This document shows positions 1 to 6,499 of a stretch of DNA of 6,931 nucleotides, piece by piece (position 1 is the first letter of the stretch; every line of letters starts with the position of its first letter). The notes beneath the pieces are model-generated. The model saw nothing but the letters and a program-made list of their open reading frames with translations. It was not told the DNA's origin and searched no databases. This DNA is from an uncultured Flammeovirgaceae bacterium. GTDB lineage: Bacteria > Bacteroidota > Bacteroidia > Cytophagales > Cyclobacteriaceae. The position numbers were made by a program, and so were the translations under genes. Where the stretch lies: NCBI GenBank assembly GCA_946480685.1, contig CAMLLI010000223.1, forward strand, positions 1 to 6,931. The letters are read 5' to 3'.

Positions 1-1655
1 TACGGAGGTGGTAATTGCGTGGGCTGCACTTCGCTCAATACAATAGCCGACATATCGTCCATGGTTTGTCTGAATATATCGATATCAAGTTGAAGCGCTT
101 CACTCAATTGTGCACGGTAACCGAGTTCATACATTTCCACCGTCAGTAATGCCAGGTCGGTATTGCCAATCTGTTTTACGGTAGGTGCTGTAGGTATACC
201 GGTGTTGATCGAAACATCCAGGTATGTATTGCCTATAAATGATCCGCTGTTGGAGCGTGTTACCGCAGCACGTATCAGGTGAAGTTTGTTGATCTTGTAA
301 GTGGTGGCCAACTCGTAGGCTACACGCGTTTTATCAGGTGTTGAAAATTTATCGGCCCGTACTGCGGCCATTATCCGCCAGTGTTCCGAAGGATTGATAT
401 CCGTGCGAATAAAACCTGCCCAGGTATTAATGGAGCGATCACCATTGAGGAATCCGACTATATTCTGATTCGGATTTACATACGGTGCATCGGTATAGTC
501 AACCACCTGGTAACTTATACCCGGTGTTATCGTATTGCTCTTGCCAATATTTATACCATACTCGGCTGTGGCATCAAAGGTGGTATAGTCATACTGACTC
601 GGATTGCTGCCTACATTTATATTGTCGTATCCGTCTACATAAGAAGTACGAACATGCAGGCCATAGATCTGTGCCGACAGGTTTGCATAACGAGAATCTG
701 ATTTGTTGGTTGTGAAGTATGTTAACTGTGTAGAACCACCTTGTACGCCCAGAAAAACTTTTTGCACTTCATCTTCCTGCAAGCCTAAACTAAGATCGAG
801 TGAAACATCATCGTTAGGTTTATAGGTGATAAAACCATTGGCTCCCCATCTGTTCATAGCACGATCGCGGTGCGGATAACGATTGGAAGCTGAAGCCTGT
901 GGATTAGCAGACGTATTGGTAAAGAGCGTAACCGGATCTACAAACTGTTGCTGCGGTATAGCATAATAAGTATCATCAAAACGATCGCGATCCTGGAAAT
1001 TACCCGATACTATAAAACTGAATTTATCACTGGTACGATAGCCGAAGGAACCGTTCGCAATACGCGTGTCGGCACCATACTGTACGTTGGCGTTCGTATA
1101 TACCGGCTGCGTTCCCATGCGTTTGGTAATGATGTTGATCACACCGGTTACAGCATTTGGTCCGAACAACGGTGCTGACGGACCGCGCACAATTTCGATA
1201 CGTTCTACATCATTGATGTCAATTGGTAAACTTTCCCAAAATGTTCCACCCAGGTTATTGTTAAACACCGGGCGGTTATCAATCATTACCAATGTAGTAA
1301 GATTAGACTTGCTGAAAGGTTGTGGCGTATAGCGAAGTGCATTGTCAAATCCACGAATGTGTATATCGTATACACCGTTGGTTTGTTCACGAACAATTAC
1401 ACCCGGAGCCAGGCGCAAAGCTTCCATAATACTGGCAGAGCCTGCCTTGTCTATTTCAGCGCGCGTTATCGTATAGCTTGAGAGAGGAGCGTCAAAAAGC
1501 GTTTCATCTTTCTTTGAAGCTGAATTGATGGGTACGTTCATCAGCTGTTCAAGCGACAATTCATACAGATCTTCTTCAGGTTTTTGCTCTTGCGCAAATA
1601 AAGGAGCACTGCACAGTGCACCTAAAACAAGTAAACAGGTAGGTCGTATTTTCAT
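1..1655 (-). CDS. TonB-dependent outer-membrane receptor (C-terminus beyond window)
   Basis: The frame runs open from an ATG at 1655 to the left edge, giving 551 residues and no stop. It is a partial TonB-dependent receptor, which imports a ligand across the outer membrane using energy relayed by TonB-ExbB-ExbD. Residues 1-21 form a signal peptide (basic MKIR start, hydrophobic LLVLGAL core, likely cut LFA-Q). The plug domain covers about 47-178, with SASKKDETLFDAP near 45-57, a DIHIRGFDN segment near 97-105, and the diagnostic block IEIVRGPSAPLFGPNAVTGV near 153-172 followed by INIIT. Beyond that come alternating aromatic and polar strands typical of the barrel. There is no N-terminal carboxypeptidase-regulatory-like domain, so it is not a classical SusC protein, and no SusD partner is visible. 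The substrate cannot be told. No Shine-Dalgarno sequence precedes the ATG. The family call is secure. Confidence 0.95.
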   Translation of the reverse strand, partial: MKIRPTCLLVLGALCSAPLFAQEQKPEEDLYELSLEQLMNVPINSASKKDETLFDAPLSSYTITRAEIDKAGSASIMEALRLAPGVIVREQTNGVYDIHIRGFDNALRYTPQPFSKSNLTTLVMIDNRPVFNNNLGGTFWESLPIDINDVERIEIVRGPSAPLFGPNAVTGVINIITKRMGTQPVYTNANVQYGADTRIANGSFGYRTSDKFSFIVSGNFQDRDRFDDTYYAIPQQQFVDPVTLFTNTSANPQASASNRYPHRDRAMNRWGANGFITYKPNDDVSLDLSLGLQEDEVQKVFLGVQGGSTQLTYFTTNKSDSRYANLSAQIYGLHVRTSYVDGYDNINVGSNPSQYDYTTFDATAEYGINIGKSNTITPGISYQVVDYTDAPYVNPNQNIVGFLNGDRSINTWAGFIRTDINPSEHWRIMAAVRADKFSTPDKTRVAYELATTYKINKLHLIRAAVTRSNSGSFIGNTYLDVSINTGIPTAPTVKQIGNTDLALLTVEMYELGYRAQLSEALQLDIDIFRQTMDDMSAIVLSEVQPTQLPPP

Positions 1656-1673
1656 TGGGTATTTTTTTCAGCA

Positions 1674-1681
1674 CAAAGATA
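1674..1681 (-). promoter_or_regulatory. Candidate -7 promoter element of the receptor gene
   Basis: Read on the minus strand this is TATCTTTG, a full match to the Bacteroidota -7 consensus TAnnTTTG. It ends 18 bases before the receptor ATG, which would give a very short leader. No TTG sits 17-23 bases upstream, so the -33 half is missing or degenerate. Assignment rests on motif and position only. Confidence 0.45.
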
Positions 1682-1726
1682 GAGGAAACGAATTACTCCG
1701 TTTACCGTATTTCTGGTACTGATTCT

Positions 1727-1759
1727 GTCCAAACGCTACATGAGCCAGAATGTTTGGAC
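1727..1759. promoter_or_regulatory. Inverted repeat GTCCAAAC / GTTTGGAC, possible operator
   Basis: GTCCAAAC at 1727-1734 and GTTTGGAC at 1752-1759 are perfect 8-bp inverted arms separated by 17 bases. A G-T wobble could add one pair on each side. It lies about 45 bases upstream of the candidate receptor -7 element. It could be a binding site for a dimeric regulator or a chance dyad; GTTTGGAC also occurs once inside the coding region at 3650-3657, which weakens the case. Confidence 0.25.
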
Positions 1760-1918
1760 GCCCGGTATAAATAATGAAAAACTTTTGATGGCTTTAAGGA
1801 TGAATATGATCTGTACTACGATGCGTTGCACGATGCAAACCGAATAACATTGCTGCGCCAGGCTAAAGTGTAAAATATCTTTTGGAGTGTCGCTGGCCTG
1901 AATTGTTTCTGTATACAT
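1736..1918 (-). CDS. Doubtful 60-residue hypothetical protein
   Basis: An ATG at 1918 opens a 60-codon frame ending in TAG at 1736-1738. I do not recognise the product. It begins MYTETIQASDTPKDILHF and has a hydrophobic middle (VVQIIFILKAI near 34-44), but no signal peptide or family motif. In its favour, AAGGAAG lies about 7 bases before the ATG, a Shine-Dalgarno-like arrangement, though this phylum rarely uses one. Against it, the frame overlaps codon-for-codon with a coding-like stretch on the opposite strand (1778-1873), and it includes the inverted repeat. The same frame extends upstream to 1966, overlapping the MATE promoter, which is unlikely. I think it is more likely spurious than real. 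Confidence 0.2.
   Translation of the reverse strand: MYTETIQASDTPKDILHFSLAQQCYSVCIVQRIVVQIIFILKAIKSFSLFIPGVQTFWLM
1774..1873 (+). pseudogene. Possible frameshifted remnant or small ORF
   Basis: ATG at 1774 reads MKNF and then stops at TGA (1786-1788). If one T of the TTTT run at 1783-1786 is removed, the same start continues for 32 codons to TAA at 1871-1873. The resulting peptide is rich in Asp, Tyr and Leu and includes FDGFKDEYDLYYDALHDAN. The composition and codon choice (GAT, GAA, TAC, CTG, CGC, CAG) look protein-like, and the frame is bounded upstream by two consecutive stops, TAA TGA, at 1772-1777. It may be the end of a decayed gene, a broken small gene, or chance. No family is recognised. 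Confidence 0.15.
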
Positions 1919-1951
1919 CGCTATACTTCCTTTTTTATATAATATTTCCCA

Positions 1952-1979
1952 TTGGGGGAGAAACATTTTAATATTTTTG
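1952..1979 (+). promoter_or_regulatory. Candidate promoter of the MATE gene
   Basis: TTG at 1952-1954 and TATTTTTG at 1972-1979 are separated by 17 bases. They match the Bacteroidota -33 (TTG) and -7 (TAnnTTTG) elements within the reported spacing range. Transcription would start near 1984-1988, leaving a leader of only about 6-10 bases before the ATG at 1994. This placement argues against the TTG at 1952 being the start codon of the transporter. Confidence 0.5.
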
Positions 1980-1993
1980 GTGCCCTTCTATAC

Positions 1994-3331
1994 ATGGAAT
2001 TAAAACTACAAACCGGTTATAAACAGATTCTGGGCATGGCCATGCCGATCACGCTGGCCATGCTGGTGCCTCAGATCAACTTCATTACGAACAACATTTT
2101 TCTCAGTGGCCTGGGTGAAAAATCACTGGCATGCGCAGGCATTACCGGTGTATACTACCTGATCTTCGCAGTGATCGGTAATGGTTTGAACAACGGCTTG
2201 CAGGCATTGATCGCGCGCAGGGCCGGACAAAATCTTCCGCAGGAAATCGGCAGACTATTCTTTCATGGTATATGGGTTGCCCTCGGTGTGTCGGGTATTG
2301 GCATCGCTATTACCTATACCTTGGCTCCTTCTATATTGCGTGCCGTTATTCATGATGCTTCTATAGCGCAGATGGCTATAGACTTTCTGCGCATACGCAT
2401 CTGGGGGTTGCCGCTGCTATACCTATATGTGATGCGCAATGCGTTGCTTGTAGGAACAAACCAGACCAAACTGCTGGTATGGGGTACGTTGAGCGAGGCA
2501 GTAGCGAATATATTCTTTGACTATGCTTTTATCTACGGCAAGTTTGGCTTCCCGGAAATTGGTTTTAACGGTGCAGCATACGCTTCTATCATTGCGGAAG
2601 GGCTGGGCCTGCTGGTGATCTATGCCGTAATACACTTTATGGGTATGCACCGTAAATTTGCATTCTTCAACCAGACTACATTTGACGCTTCTGTTTTTAA
2701 AGTTATACTCATCCAATCATCTCCGCTGGTAGCGCAGTATGCGATCAGTATCGCCAGCTGGGAGTATTTTTATATACTGATTGAACACCACGGAGCCCGC
2801 GCGCTGGCGATCTCCAACACCATGCGTAACATCTTCGGGTTGTTCGGTATATTCTCCTGGGCATTTGCTTCCACTACCAACACCATGGTAAGCAACATCA
2901 TCGGACAAGGCCGTCAGGAAGAAGTTATAGCGTTGATCAAACGCATCGCTAAAATAAGCTTTTCTATATCAAGCTTCATTTTCATTGTTCTCAATTTATT
3001 CCCCGAGTGGTTCCTGTCTTTCTACGGGCAAGGCGATGATTTTATTCGGGACGCTATACCGGTAGTACGTGTTGTTTCACTGGCGCTGCTATTCATGTCA
3101 TTTGGAACGGTGTGGCTAAACGCAGTTACCGGTACGGGTAACACGGTGGTGAACCTTACCATTGAATTAATTACCATTGTAATATATAGCCTCTATTGCT
3201 ATATCGTGCTCGAGTATCTTGATCTTCCCATTACGTGGGGCTGGGGTTCCGAGTGGGTATACTGGATATCGATGTTCTCCATGGCCTATATTTACCTGCG
3301 ATCGGGTAAGTGGAAGAATAAGAAGATTTGA
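1994..3331 (+). CDS. MATE-family multidrug/toxin efflux transporter
   Basis: This 445-residue integral membrane protein is a MATE transporter, exporting organic cations, drugs or metabolites across the inner membrane in exchange for H+ or Na+. Length and hydrophobic pattern fit the usual 12 helices in two six-helix halves. Visible family features are Pro18 in helix 1 (MAMPITLAMLVPQ), the NNIFLSGLG segment at 33-41, and the block ending the first half near 172-202 (FDYAFIYGKFGFPEIGFNG, then AAYASIIAEG). A short basic tail, KWKNKKI, ends it. ATG 1994 is chosen over an in-frame TTG at 1952 because the extra 14 residues resemble no MATE start and the TTG lies in the candidate promoter. The substrate and coupling ion cannot be told. 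It is monocistronic and converges on the gene at 3453, with a repeat element between. Confidence 0.95.
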   Translation: MELKLQTGYKQILGMAMPITLAMLVPQINFITNNIFLSGLGEKSLACAGITGVYYLIFAVIGNGLNNGLQALIARRAGQNLPQEIGRLFFHGIWVALGVSGIGIAITYTLAPSILRAVIHDASIAQMAIDFLRIRIWGLPLLYLYVMRNALLVGTNQTKLLVWGTLSEAVANIFFDYAFIYGKFGFPEIGFNGAAYASIIAEGLGLLVIYAVIHFMGMHRKFAFFNQTTFDASVFKVILIQSSPLVAQYAISIASWEYFYILIEHHGARALAISNTMRNIFGLFGIFSWAFASTTNTMVSNIIGQGRQEEVIALIKRIAKISFSISSFIFIVLNLFPEWFLSFYGQGDDFIRDAIPVVRVVSLALLFMSFGTVWLNAVTGTGNTVVNLTIELITIVIYSLYCYIVLEYLDLPITWGWGSEWVYWISMFSMAYIYLRSGKWKNKKI

Positions 3332-3333
3332 AA

Positions 3334-3450
3334 GGCCGCTGGCTTCAGGCTGGTAGTTTCGAGAAGAATTATTCTCAGGCACTATACAACTATAAAGATC
3401 GCTTAACCTGATGCGTCATTCCAGTAACCAGAAGCCAGAGGCCAGTAGCC
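3334..3450. repeat. Inverted-repeat element at convergent junction, possible bidirectional terminator
   Basis: Arm GGCCGCTGGCTTC (3334-3346) pairs with GAAGCCAGAGGCC (3431-3443): 12 of 13 positions are complementary, the exception being 3338/3439. The arms are 84 bases apart. A smaller hairpin, GAGAA-6-TTCTC (3361-3376), lies in the loop. The element almost fills the space between two convergent stop codons (3331 and 3453), where a bidirectional terminator or a dispersed intergenic repeat would sit. No T-run follows either arm, so a classical intrinsic terminator is not evident. I infer a dispersed repeat or transcript-end structure. Confidence 0.5.
3421..3450. repeat. Four tandem copies of heptamer CCAGWRR
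   Basis: The units are CCAGTAA (3421-3427), CCAGAAG (3428-3434), CCAGAGG (3435-3441) and CCAGTAG (3442-3448), followed by CC. The period is exactly seven with CCAG fixed. The facing arm at 3334-3355 carries similar but less regular CCAG units on the opposite strand. The array ends three bases before the stop codon of the gene at 3453. Confidence 0.65.
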
Positions 3451-3452
3451 TC

Positions 3453-3863
3453 TTATGATTTGGTGGCGGAGAGATACGGCTTTATTTCGAGGTATATTCG
3501 CTTGTATTCGCGCCTTGTGTCTTGTATGGAGTTTTTGATGCGAGTCATGGAATTTGTACTCCAGTTTTTCGATCCGACTAATTCTTCAATGCTTTTTTCA
3601 ATTCGATCGCGATGATGCAGCAATTCACGTGTGGCTTTGTCGATGGGATGTTTGGACTTCGGTGATACGATCATCCGCTTGTCATCGAGCGTTCGTATTG
3701 TCTGGTTAATTGTATCGCGAATCTGGAGAAGTGATTTTGAAATTACCTCACGCTCCAGCGCTATATCAACAGAATCTTTCTTCTGTATTTTGTCAGTCTG
3801 GCTATAGCTTACAGCAGCACACATAGCCATTGCAGCGATTAATATAGTCCTTACCGTTTTCAT
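3453..3863 (-). CDS. Small secreted helical protein of unknown function
   Basis: A 136-residue protein that I do not recognise. Residues 1-20 are a clear signal peptide (basic MKTVRT, hydrophobic ILIAAMAMCAAV, likely cleavage near SYS-Q), with no lipobox Cys at the expected place, so a soluble periplasmic or secreted location is likely. The mature part is highly charged and almost entirely predicted helix, with heptad-like spacing (for example RDRIEKSIEELVG and RREYKRIYLEI), suggesting a short coiled coil or helical bundle. ATG 3863 is chosen because the signal peptide begins there; an in-frame ATG at 3926 would place 21 unrelated, Cys-containing residues before it. It follows the FAD oxidoreductase after 99 bases on the same strand. 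The codon pattern and intact signal peptide make it a probable real gene. Confidence 0.75.
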   Translation of the reverse strand: MKTVRTILIAAMAMCAAVSYSQTDKIQKKDSVDIALEREVISKSLLQIRDTINQTIRTLDDKRMIVSPKSKHPIDKATRELLHHRDRIEKSIEELVGSKNWSTNSMTRIKNSIQDTRREYKRIYLEIKPYLSATKS

Positions 3864-3892
3864 ACGTGTATTGTAGAATAAATTACAGTGCC

Positions 3893-3940
3893 TGAGCAAC
3901 GATTTCATTTCGCAAACACATAACAACAGAGATGAGCAAC
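3893..3940 (-). promoter_or_regulatory. Possible promoter region of the small secreted protein, with 8-base direct repeat
   Basis: TGAGCAAC occurs at 3893-3900 and again at 3933-3940, 40 bases apart (GTTGCTCA on the coding strand). The upstream copy supplies a TTG (3937-3939, minus) followed after 16 bases by TGTGTTTG (3913-3920, minus), seven of eight positions matching TAnnTTTG. The spacing is one below the usual range. This could be a weak promoter about 50 bases before the ATG at 3863, or coincidence. Confidence 0.2.
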
Positions 3941-3962
3941 AGCTTCTACATTTACATACGTT

Positions 3963-5165
3963 CTATCGTTCGAAACTGAATATAGCAGCGTCTTTATTTT
4001 TTTTACCACTCAGCAGGTCTGTGATTATCCCGGCTGCGATTTCACTGAAGGTGATTCCATTGCCACCAAAACCCAGAGCGAAATATGTGTTGGACCGTTG
4101 CCGGATCGGGCCGATATAGGGCAAACCATCTTTTGTATTGCAAAATGTACCAGCCCATTCAAAGTCTGGTCTGAAGTCTATTTCCGGAAAAAGTTTGCTG
4201 AAGGTTTGCTGTAACTGCTTTGTCTTCAGTGGCAATTTAGCATCCCGTTTATCCGGATTGTAAAACTTGTCATCTTTGCCGCCAATGAGTATGCGGTTAT
4301 CCGAAGTAGTACGCAAGTATAGATACGGCCGGGCGGTTTCCCATATAAGACTGTTCTTATACCAGAATTTACTTTGCTCAAATGGTTCGCTTATAACGGC
4401 ATAGGTCGAATATAGTGTCTCTACTTTTTTAGGAATATAGTTTTGGGACTCATAGCCACAGCAGATAATCAATTTGCGCGCGGTAATGGTATGGCCCGTG
4501 TGTGTTCGAAGCTCAACGGAACGCTTGTGATGCTTCAGGTTTACTACTTCGGTGCCATCATACACCTGTAAACCTTTTCGTGCGGCAGCATTTATTAATG
4601 AATGCGTGAGCCTATAAGCATCCATCTGTGCTGCATCACGTGAAAGTATACCGGCCGGAGCAGTAAAGGTAAATTTGTCACGTATATCCGCTGATGCTAG
4701 CATTTCAACCTGCGATATATTGTACCGCCTGCGAAATTTGTATTCTTTCTCGAGGTCTTCAATATCATTTTTGAACGATGCAAACTGGAAACTGGGCTTG
4801 GCGATAAACTCTACATCTTTAAAGTTCGAAGCAATCTTATGGAGACTTCGGATAGCTTGCAAACATAATTCATAGCTGCGCACAGCATTATGCTCACCAA
4901 CGATATCAATCAGTTTATGCAAGGGTGTGTCGATTTCGTACTGCAGCAGACATGTACTCGCGGCCGTACTGCCCTGCCCTACATGTCGCTTGTCAATGAT
5001 GGTAACGTTGAAACCGGCTCTGCATAAATAGTATGCAACGATAGCCCCGGTAATACCCGCACCCATTACCGCTACATCGGTATTAACAGATTCGCTCAGC
5101 GAAGGGTATGTTTTTACTATGCCATGTTTTAACAGCCAGAACGGGTAGTGCGAGCGCAGGTCCAT
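3963..5165 (-). CDS. DAO-family FAD-dependent oxidoreductase
   Basis: A 400-residue flavoprotein of the D-amino-acid oxidase (DAO/GlpD) fold, whose members oxidise amines, amino acids or glycerol phosphate using FAD. The Rossmann dinucleotide-binding motif GAGITG lies at 35-40, with the acidic residue that binds the ADP ribose at Asp58 (VTIIDKR). The next family block is GQGSTAASTCLLQYEIDTPL at 63-82. The C-terminal signature DGLPYIGPI (346-354) plus GFGGNGITFSEIAAG (365-379) closes the FAD site. Length is normal and no signal peptide or membrane segment is present, so it is cytoplasmic. The N-terminus, MDLRSHYPFWLLKHG, resembles the start of Bacteroidota relatives and supports this ATG. The substrate is unknown. 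It begins 23 bases after the YihY stop and is probably the last gene of the operon. Confidence 0.92.
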   Translation of the reverse strand: MDLRSHYPFWLLKHGIVKTYPSLSESVNTDVAVMGAGITGAIVAYYLCRAGFNVTIIDKRHVGQGSTAASTCLLQYEIDTPLHKLIDIVGEHNAVRSYELCLQAIRSLHKIASNFKDVEFIAKPSFQFASFKNDIEDLEKEYKFRRRYNISQVEMLASADIRDKFTFTAPAGILSRDAAQMDAYRLTHSLINAAARKGLQVYDGTEVVNLKHHKRSVELRTHTGHTITARKLIICCGYESQNYIPKKVETLYSTYAVISEPFEQSKFWYKNSLIWETARPYLYLRTTSDNRILIGGKDDKFYNPDKRDAKLPLKTKQLQQTFSKLFPEIDFRPDFEWAGTFCNTKDGLPYIGPIRQRSNTYFALGFGGNGITFSEIAAGIITDLLSGKKNKDAAIFSFER

Positions 5166-5188
5166 AAACTATAATATAGCGAAGTATG

Positions 5189-6130
5189 TCAGGAATGTGA
5201 TATAGGTGTAAAGATTTGTTGATCGGTCGGCAGTTCTTTTGCCTCGCGCTTAATGATAAACACAGCGGTGTCGTCCGGTGTTATACCGGAGCCGTGATTG
5301 AGCGTATATACTTTCGTGAACTCCGCACCGCAAAAGAGTATAATGGAAGTATAGTATACCCACAGCAATAAAATAATAATCGATGCCGCGGTTCCATACG
5401 TTACACCAATGCTGGAATTGGCAACATAAAAACTGATCAGCGATTTACCAATCAAAAAAAGTAACGAAGTAAAGCCTGCGCCTACAAAGGCATCGCGCCA
5501 TCGGATGGTAGCGTCCGGCAATACTTTAAAGATGACTGCAAACAGGCATGTTATAACAGCCAGTATCGATAGGAGATTAAGTCCCTGGAATATATAGGCT
5601 GAAAGGTCATCAAAATAATGTTCGATCTTTTCGTGCAGCAGGTCGAGTACAGCATTGATGATAAGTGATACCATCAACAGGAAACCCAGACCAACCAGCA
5701 ATGAAAACGAAATGAGACGATTGACAATGAGTTTCACAAAGCCACGTTTGGGTTTTGCACGAATAGACCATATATAGTTGATGGAGTCCTGCATCTCGGT
5801 AAACACACCGGTTGCTCCTATCAGCAACACGGCAAACCCGATCAATGCTCCGGATGTACCCAACTGCGACTTTTCTATATTCTGTATAATCTCCTGTATC
5901 TGCAAGGCTGCGGAGTTTCCCACCAAGCCGTTGATCTCTCCGTATATCTTTCCCTGAACAGCCTCGCGTCCCCAGAATATACCGGCCAGCGAAATGATGA
6001 TGATCAGTATAGGGCCCATCGAAAATATAGTATAGTACGAAAGTGAAGCGCTGAACTTCATGCCGTTGTCATGAATAAATTCAATACCGGCCTGCTTTAG
6101 TACGTTCCATATCTTGATGAGCAGTTTCAC
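5189..6130 (-). CDS. YihY/BrkB-family inner-membrane protein
   Basis: A 313-residue polytopic membrane protein of the YihY/BrkB (UPF0761) family, with about six hydrophobic segments. Recognisable blocks are ASLSYYTIFSMGP at 28-40, GATGVFTEMQDSINYIW at 105-121, and the C-terminal SIGVTYGTAAS (240-250) leading to LLLWVYYTSIILFCGAEFTK (256-275). The family is sometimes called ribonuclease BN, which is a historical mistake; its function is unsettled, with transport or envelope roles proposed. The start is GTG at 6130: a stop lies eight codons upstream with no ATG between, and the first internal ATG (residue 24) would cut into the amphipathic N-terminal region. It lies 11 bases after the preceding gene and 23 before the FAD oxidoreductase. 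The charged tail after about 277 is hydrophilic and probably cytoplasmic. Confidence 0.93.
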   Translation of the reverse strand: MKLLIKIWNVLKQAGIEFIHDNGMKFSASLSYYTIFSMGPILIIIISLAGIFWGREAVQGKIYGEINGLVGNSAALQIQEIIQNIEKSQLGTSGALIGFAVLLIGATGVFTEMQDSINYIWSIRAKPKRGFVKLIVNRLISFSLLVGLGFLLMVSLIINAVLDLLHEKIEHYFDDLSAYIFQGLNLLSILAVITCLFAVIFKVLPDATIRWRDAFVGAGFTSLLFLIGKSLISFYVANSSIGVTYGTAASIIILLLWVYYTSIILFCGAEFTKVYTLNHGSGITPDDTAVFIIKREAKELPTDQQIFTPISHS

Positions 6131-6141
6131 CCGAAACGGCT

Positions 6142-6486
6142 TTACTTTTTAGATATATCGAGTCGTTTGTGAATCTCTTCGATCTCAACGATAAGTTTCG
6201 CCACAGCGGGATCTGCGTAGGCGCCATAAGCATCCATCAATGTACCTTTTGCACCATCGCTGGCTTCTATAACATATAGTATAGAATTGTCATCGGGGTT
6301 GCTTATACCTTCGAAGCGGTAGAAGTTAACCACCTTCAGATCGTGTGCTGTATAAACTTTTTCAGTCTCCAGTGATTTCAAGCCACCATCCTGCGCCTTG
6401 AAATTTTCAACGTAACCCTGCTCTATCATTTTGTCGAGGCAAGTCTTCAGGGTTCTCATCTGTGGTATAGGAGTTGTCTGTGCCAT
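6142..6486 (-). CDS. Small conserved protein, family mislabelled 'phosphoribosylpyrophosphate synthetase'
   Basis: A 114-residue soluble protein from a Bacteroidota family often labelled phosphoribosylpyrophosphate synthetase. That label cannot be right: the protein is about a third the length of PRPP synthetase and lacks its ATP- and PRPP-binding loops. The family core is visible: an N-terminal helix with QMRTLKTCLDKMIEQGY (9-25), then FYRFEGISNPDDNSILYVI (55-73), and KGTLMDAYGAYADP (80-93). The C-terminal helix is charged. No signal peptide or membrane segment is seen. ATG 6486 is chosen because the alternative at 6531 would overlap the preceding gene and add a Lys-rich string unlike the family. 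It starts 13 bases after the DUF4142-like gene and ends 11 before YihY. The true function is unknown; recognition is from memory of the motif pattern. Confidence 0.85.
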   Translation of the reverse strand: MAQTTPIPQMRTLKTCLDKMIEQGYVENFKAQDGGLKSLETEKVYTAHDLKVVNFYRFEGISNPDDNSILYVIEASDGAKGTLMDAYGAYADPAVAKLIVEIEEIHKRLDISKK

Positions 6487-6499
6487 AAAATATTTTTTC

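Larger units (their letters stand above)
1656..1993. other. Divergent intergenic region between receptor and MATE genes
   Basis: This 338-base stretch separates two divergent genes and holds no confident gene. It contains a TAnnTTTG-type element for each neighbour (1674-1681 minus, 1972-1979 plus), an 8-bp inverted repeat (1727-1759), and a small dyad TTGCA-CGA-TGCAA at 1826-1838. It also contains competing short open frames on both strands, listed separately. No known riboswitch fold is apparent, and the receptor's leader would be too short (about 12-18 bases) to hold one. Confidence 0.6.

Noticed and set aside
381..701. Plus-strand 106-codon frame, and similar frames at 485-715, 948-1178, 1066-1332 and 1525-1722
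   Set aside because: They lie antisense to the clearly coding TonB-dependent receptor and encode no recognisable protein.
1656..1760. Cobalamin or other riboswitch in the receptor leader
   Set aside because: The candidate promoter leaves a leader of under 20 bases and no conserved riboswitch core such as a B12 box was seen.
3361..3376. Intrinsic terminator at the GAGAA/TTCTC hairpin
   Set aside because: The stem has only five A/T-containing pairs and no T-run follows on either strand.
2423..3382. Minus-strand frames at 2423-2716, 2717-2908 and 3167-3382
   Set aside because: The first two lie wholly, and the third mostly, antisense to the MATE gene; none shows a motif or signal peptide.
3864..3926. 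Extended start of the secreted helical protein at 3926
   Set aside because: The extra 21 residues would bury the clear signal peptide starting at 3863.
4675..4875. Plus-strand 66-codon frame
   Set aside because: It is antisense to the middle of the FAD oxidoreductase, whose frame is intact and well supported.
5189..6130. Ribonuclease BN function for the YihY/BrkB protein
   Set aside because: That name for the family is a historical misassignment; the sequence is a polytopic membrane protein without nuclease motifs.
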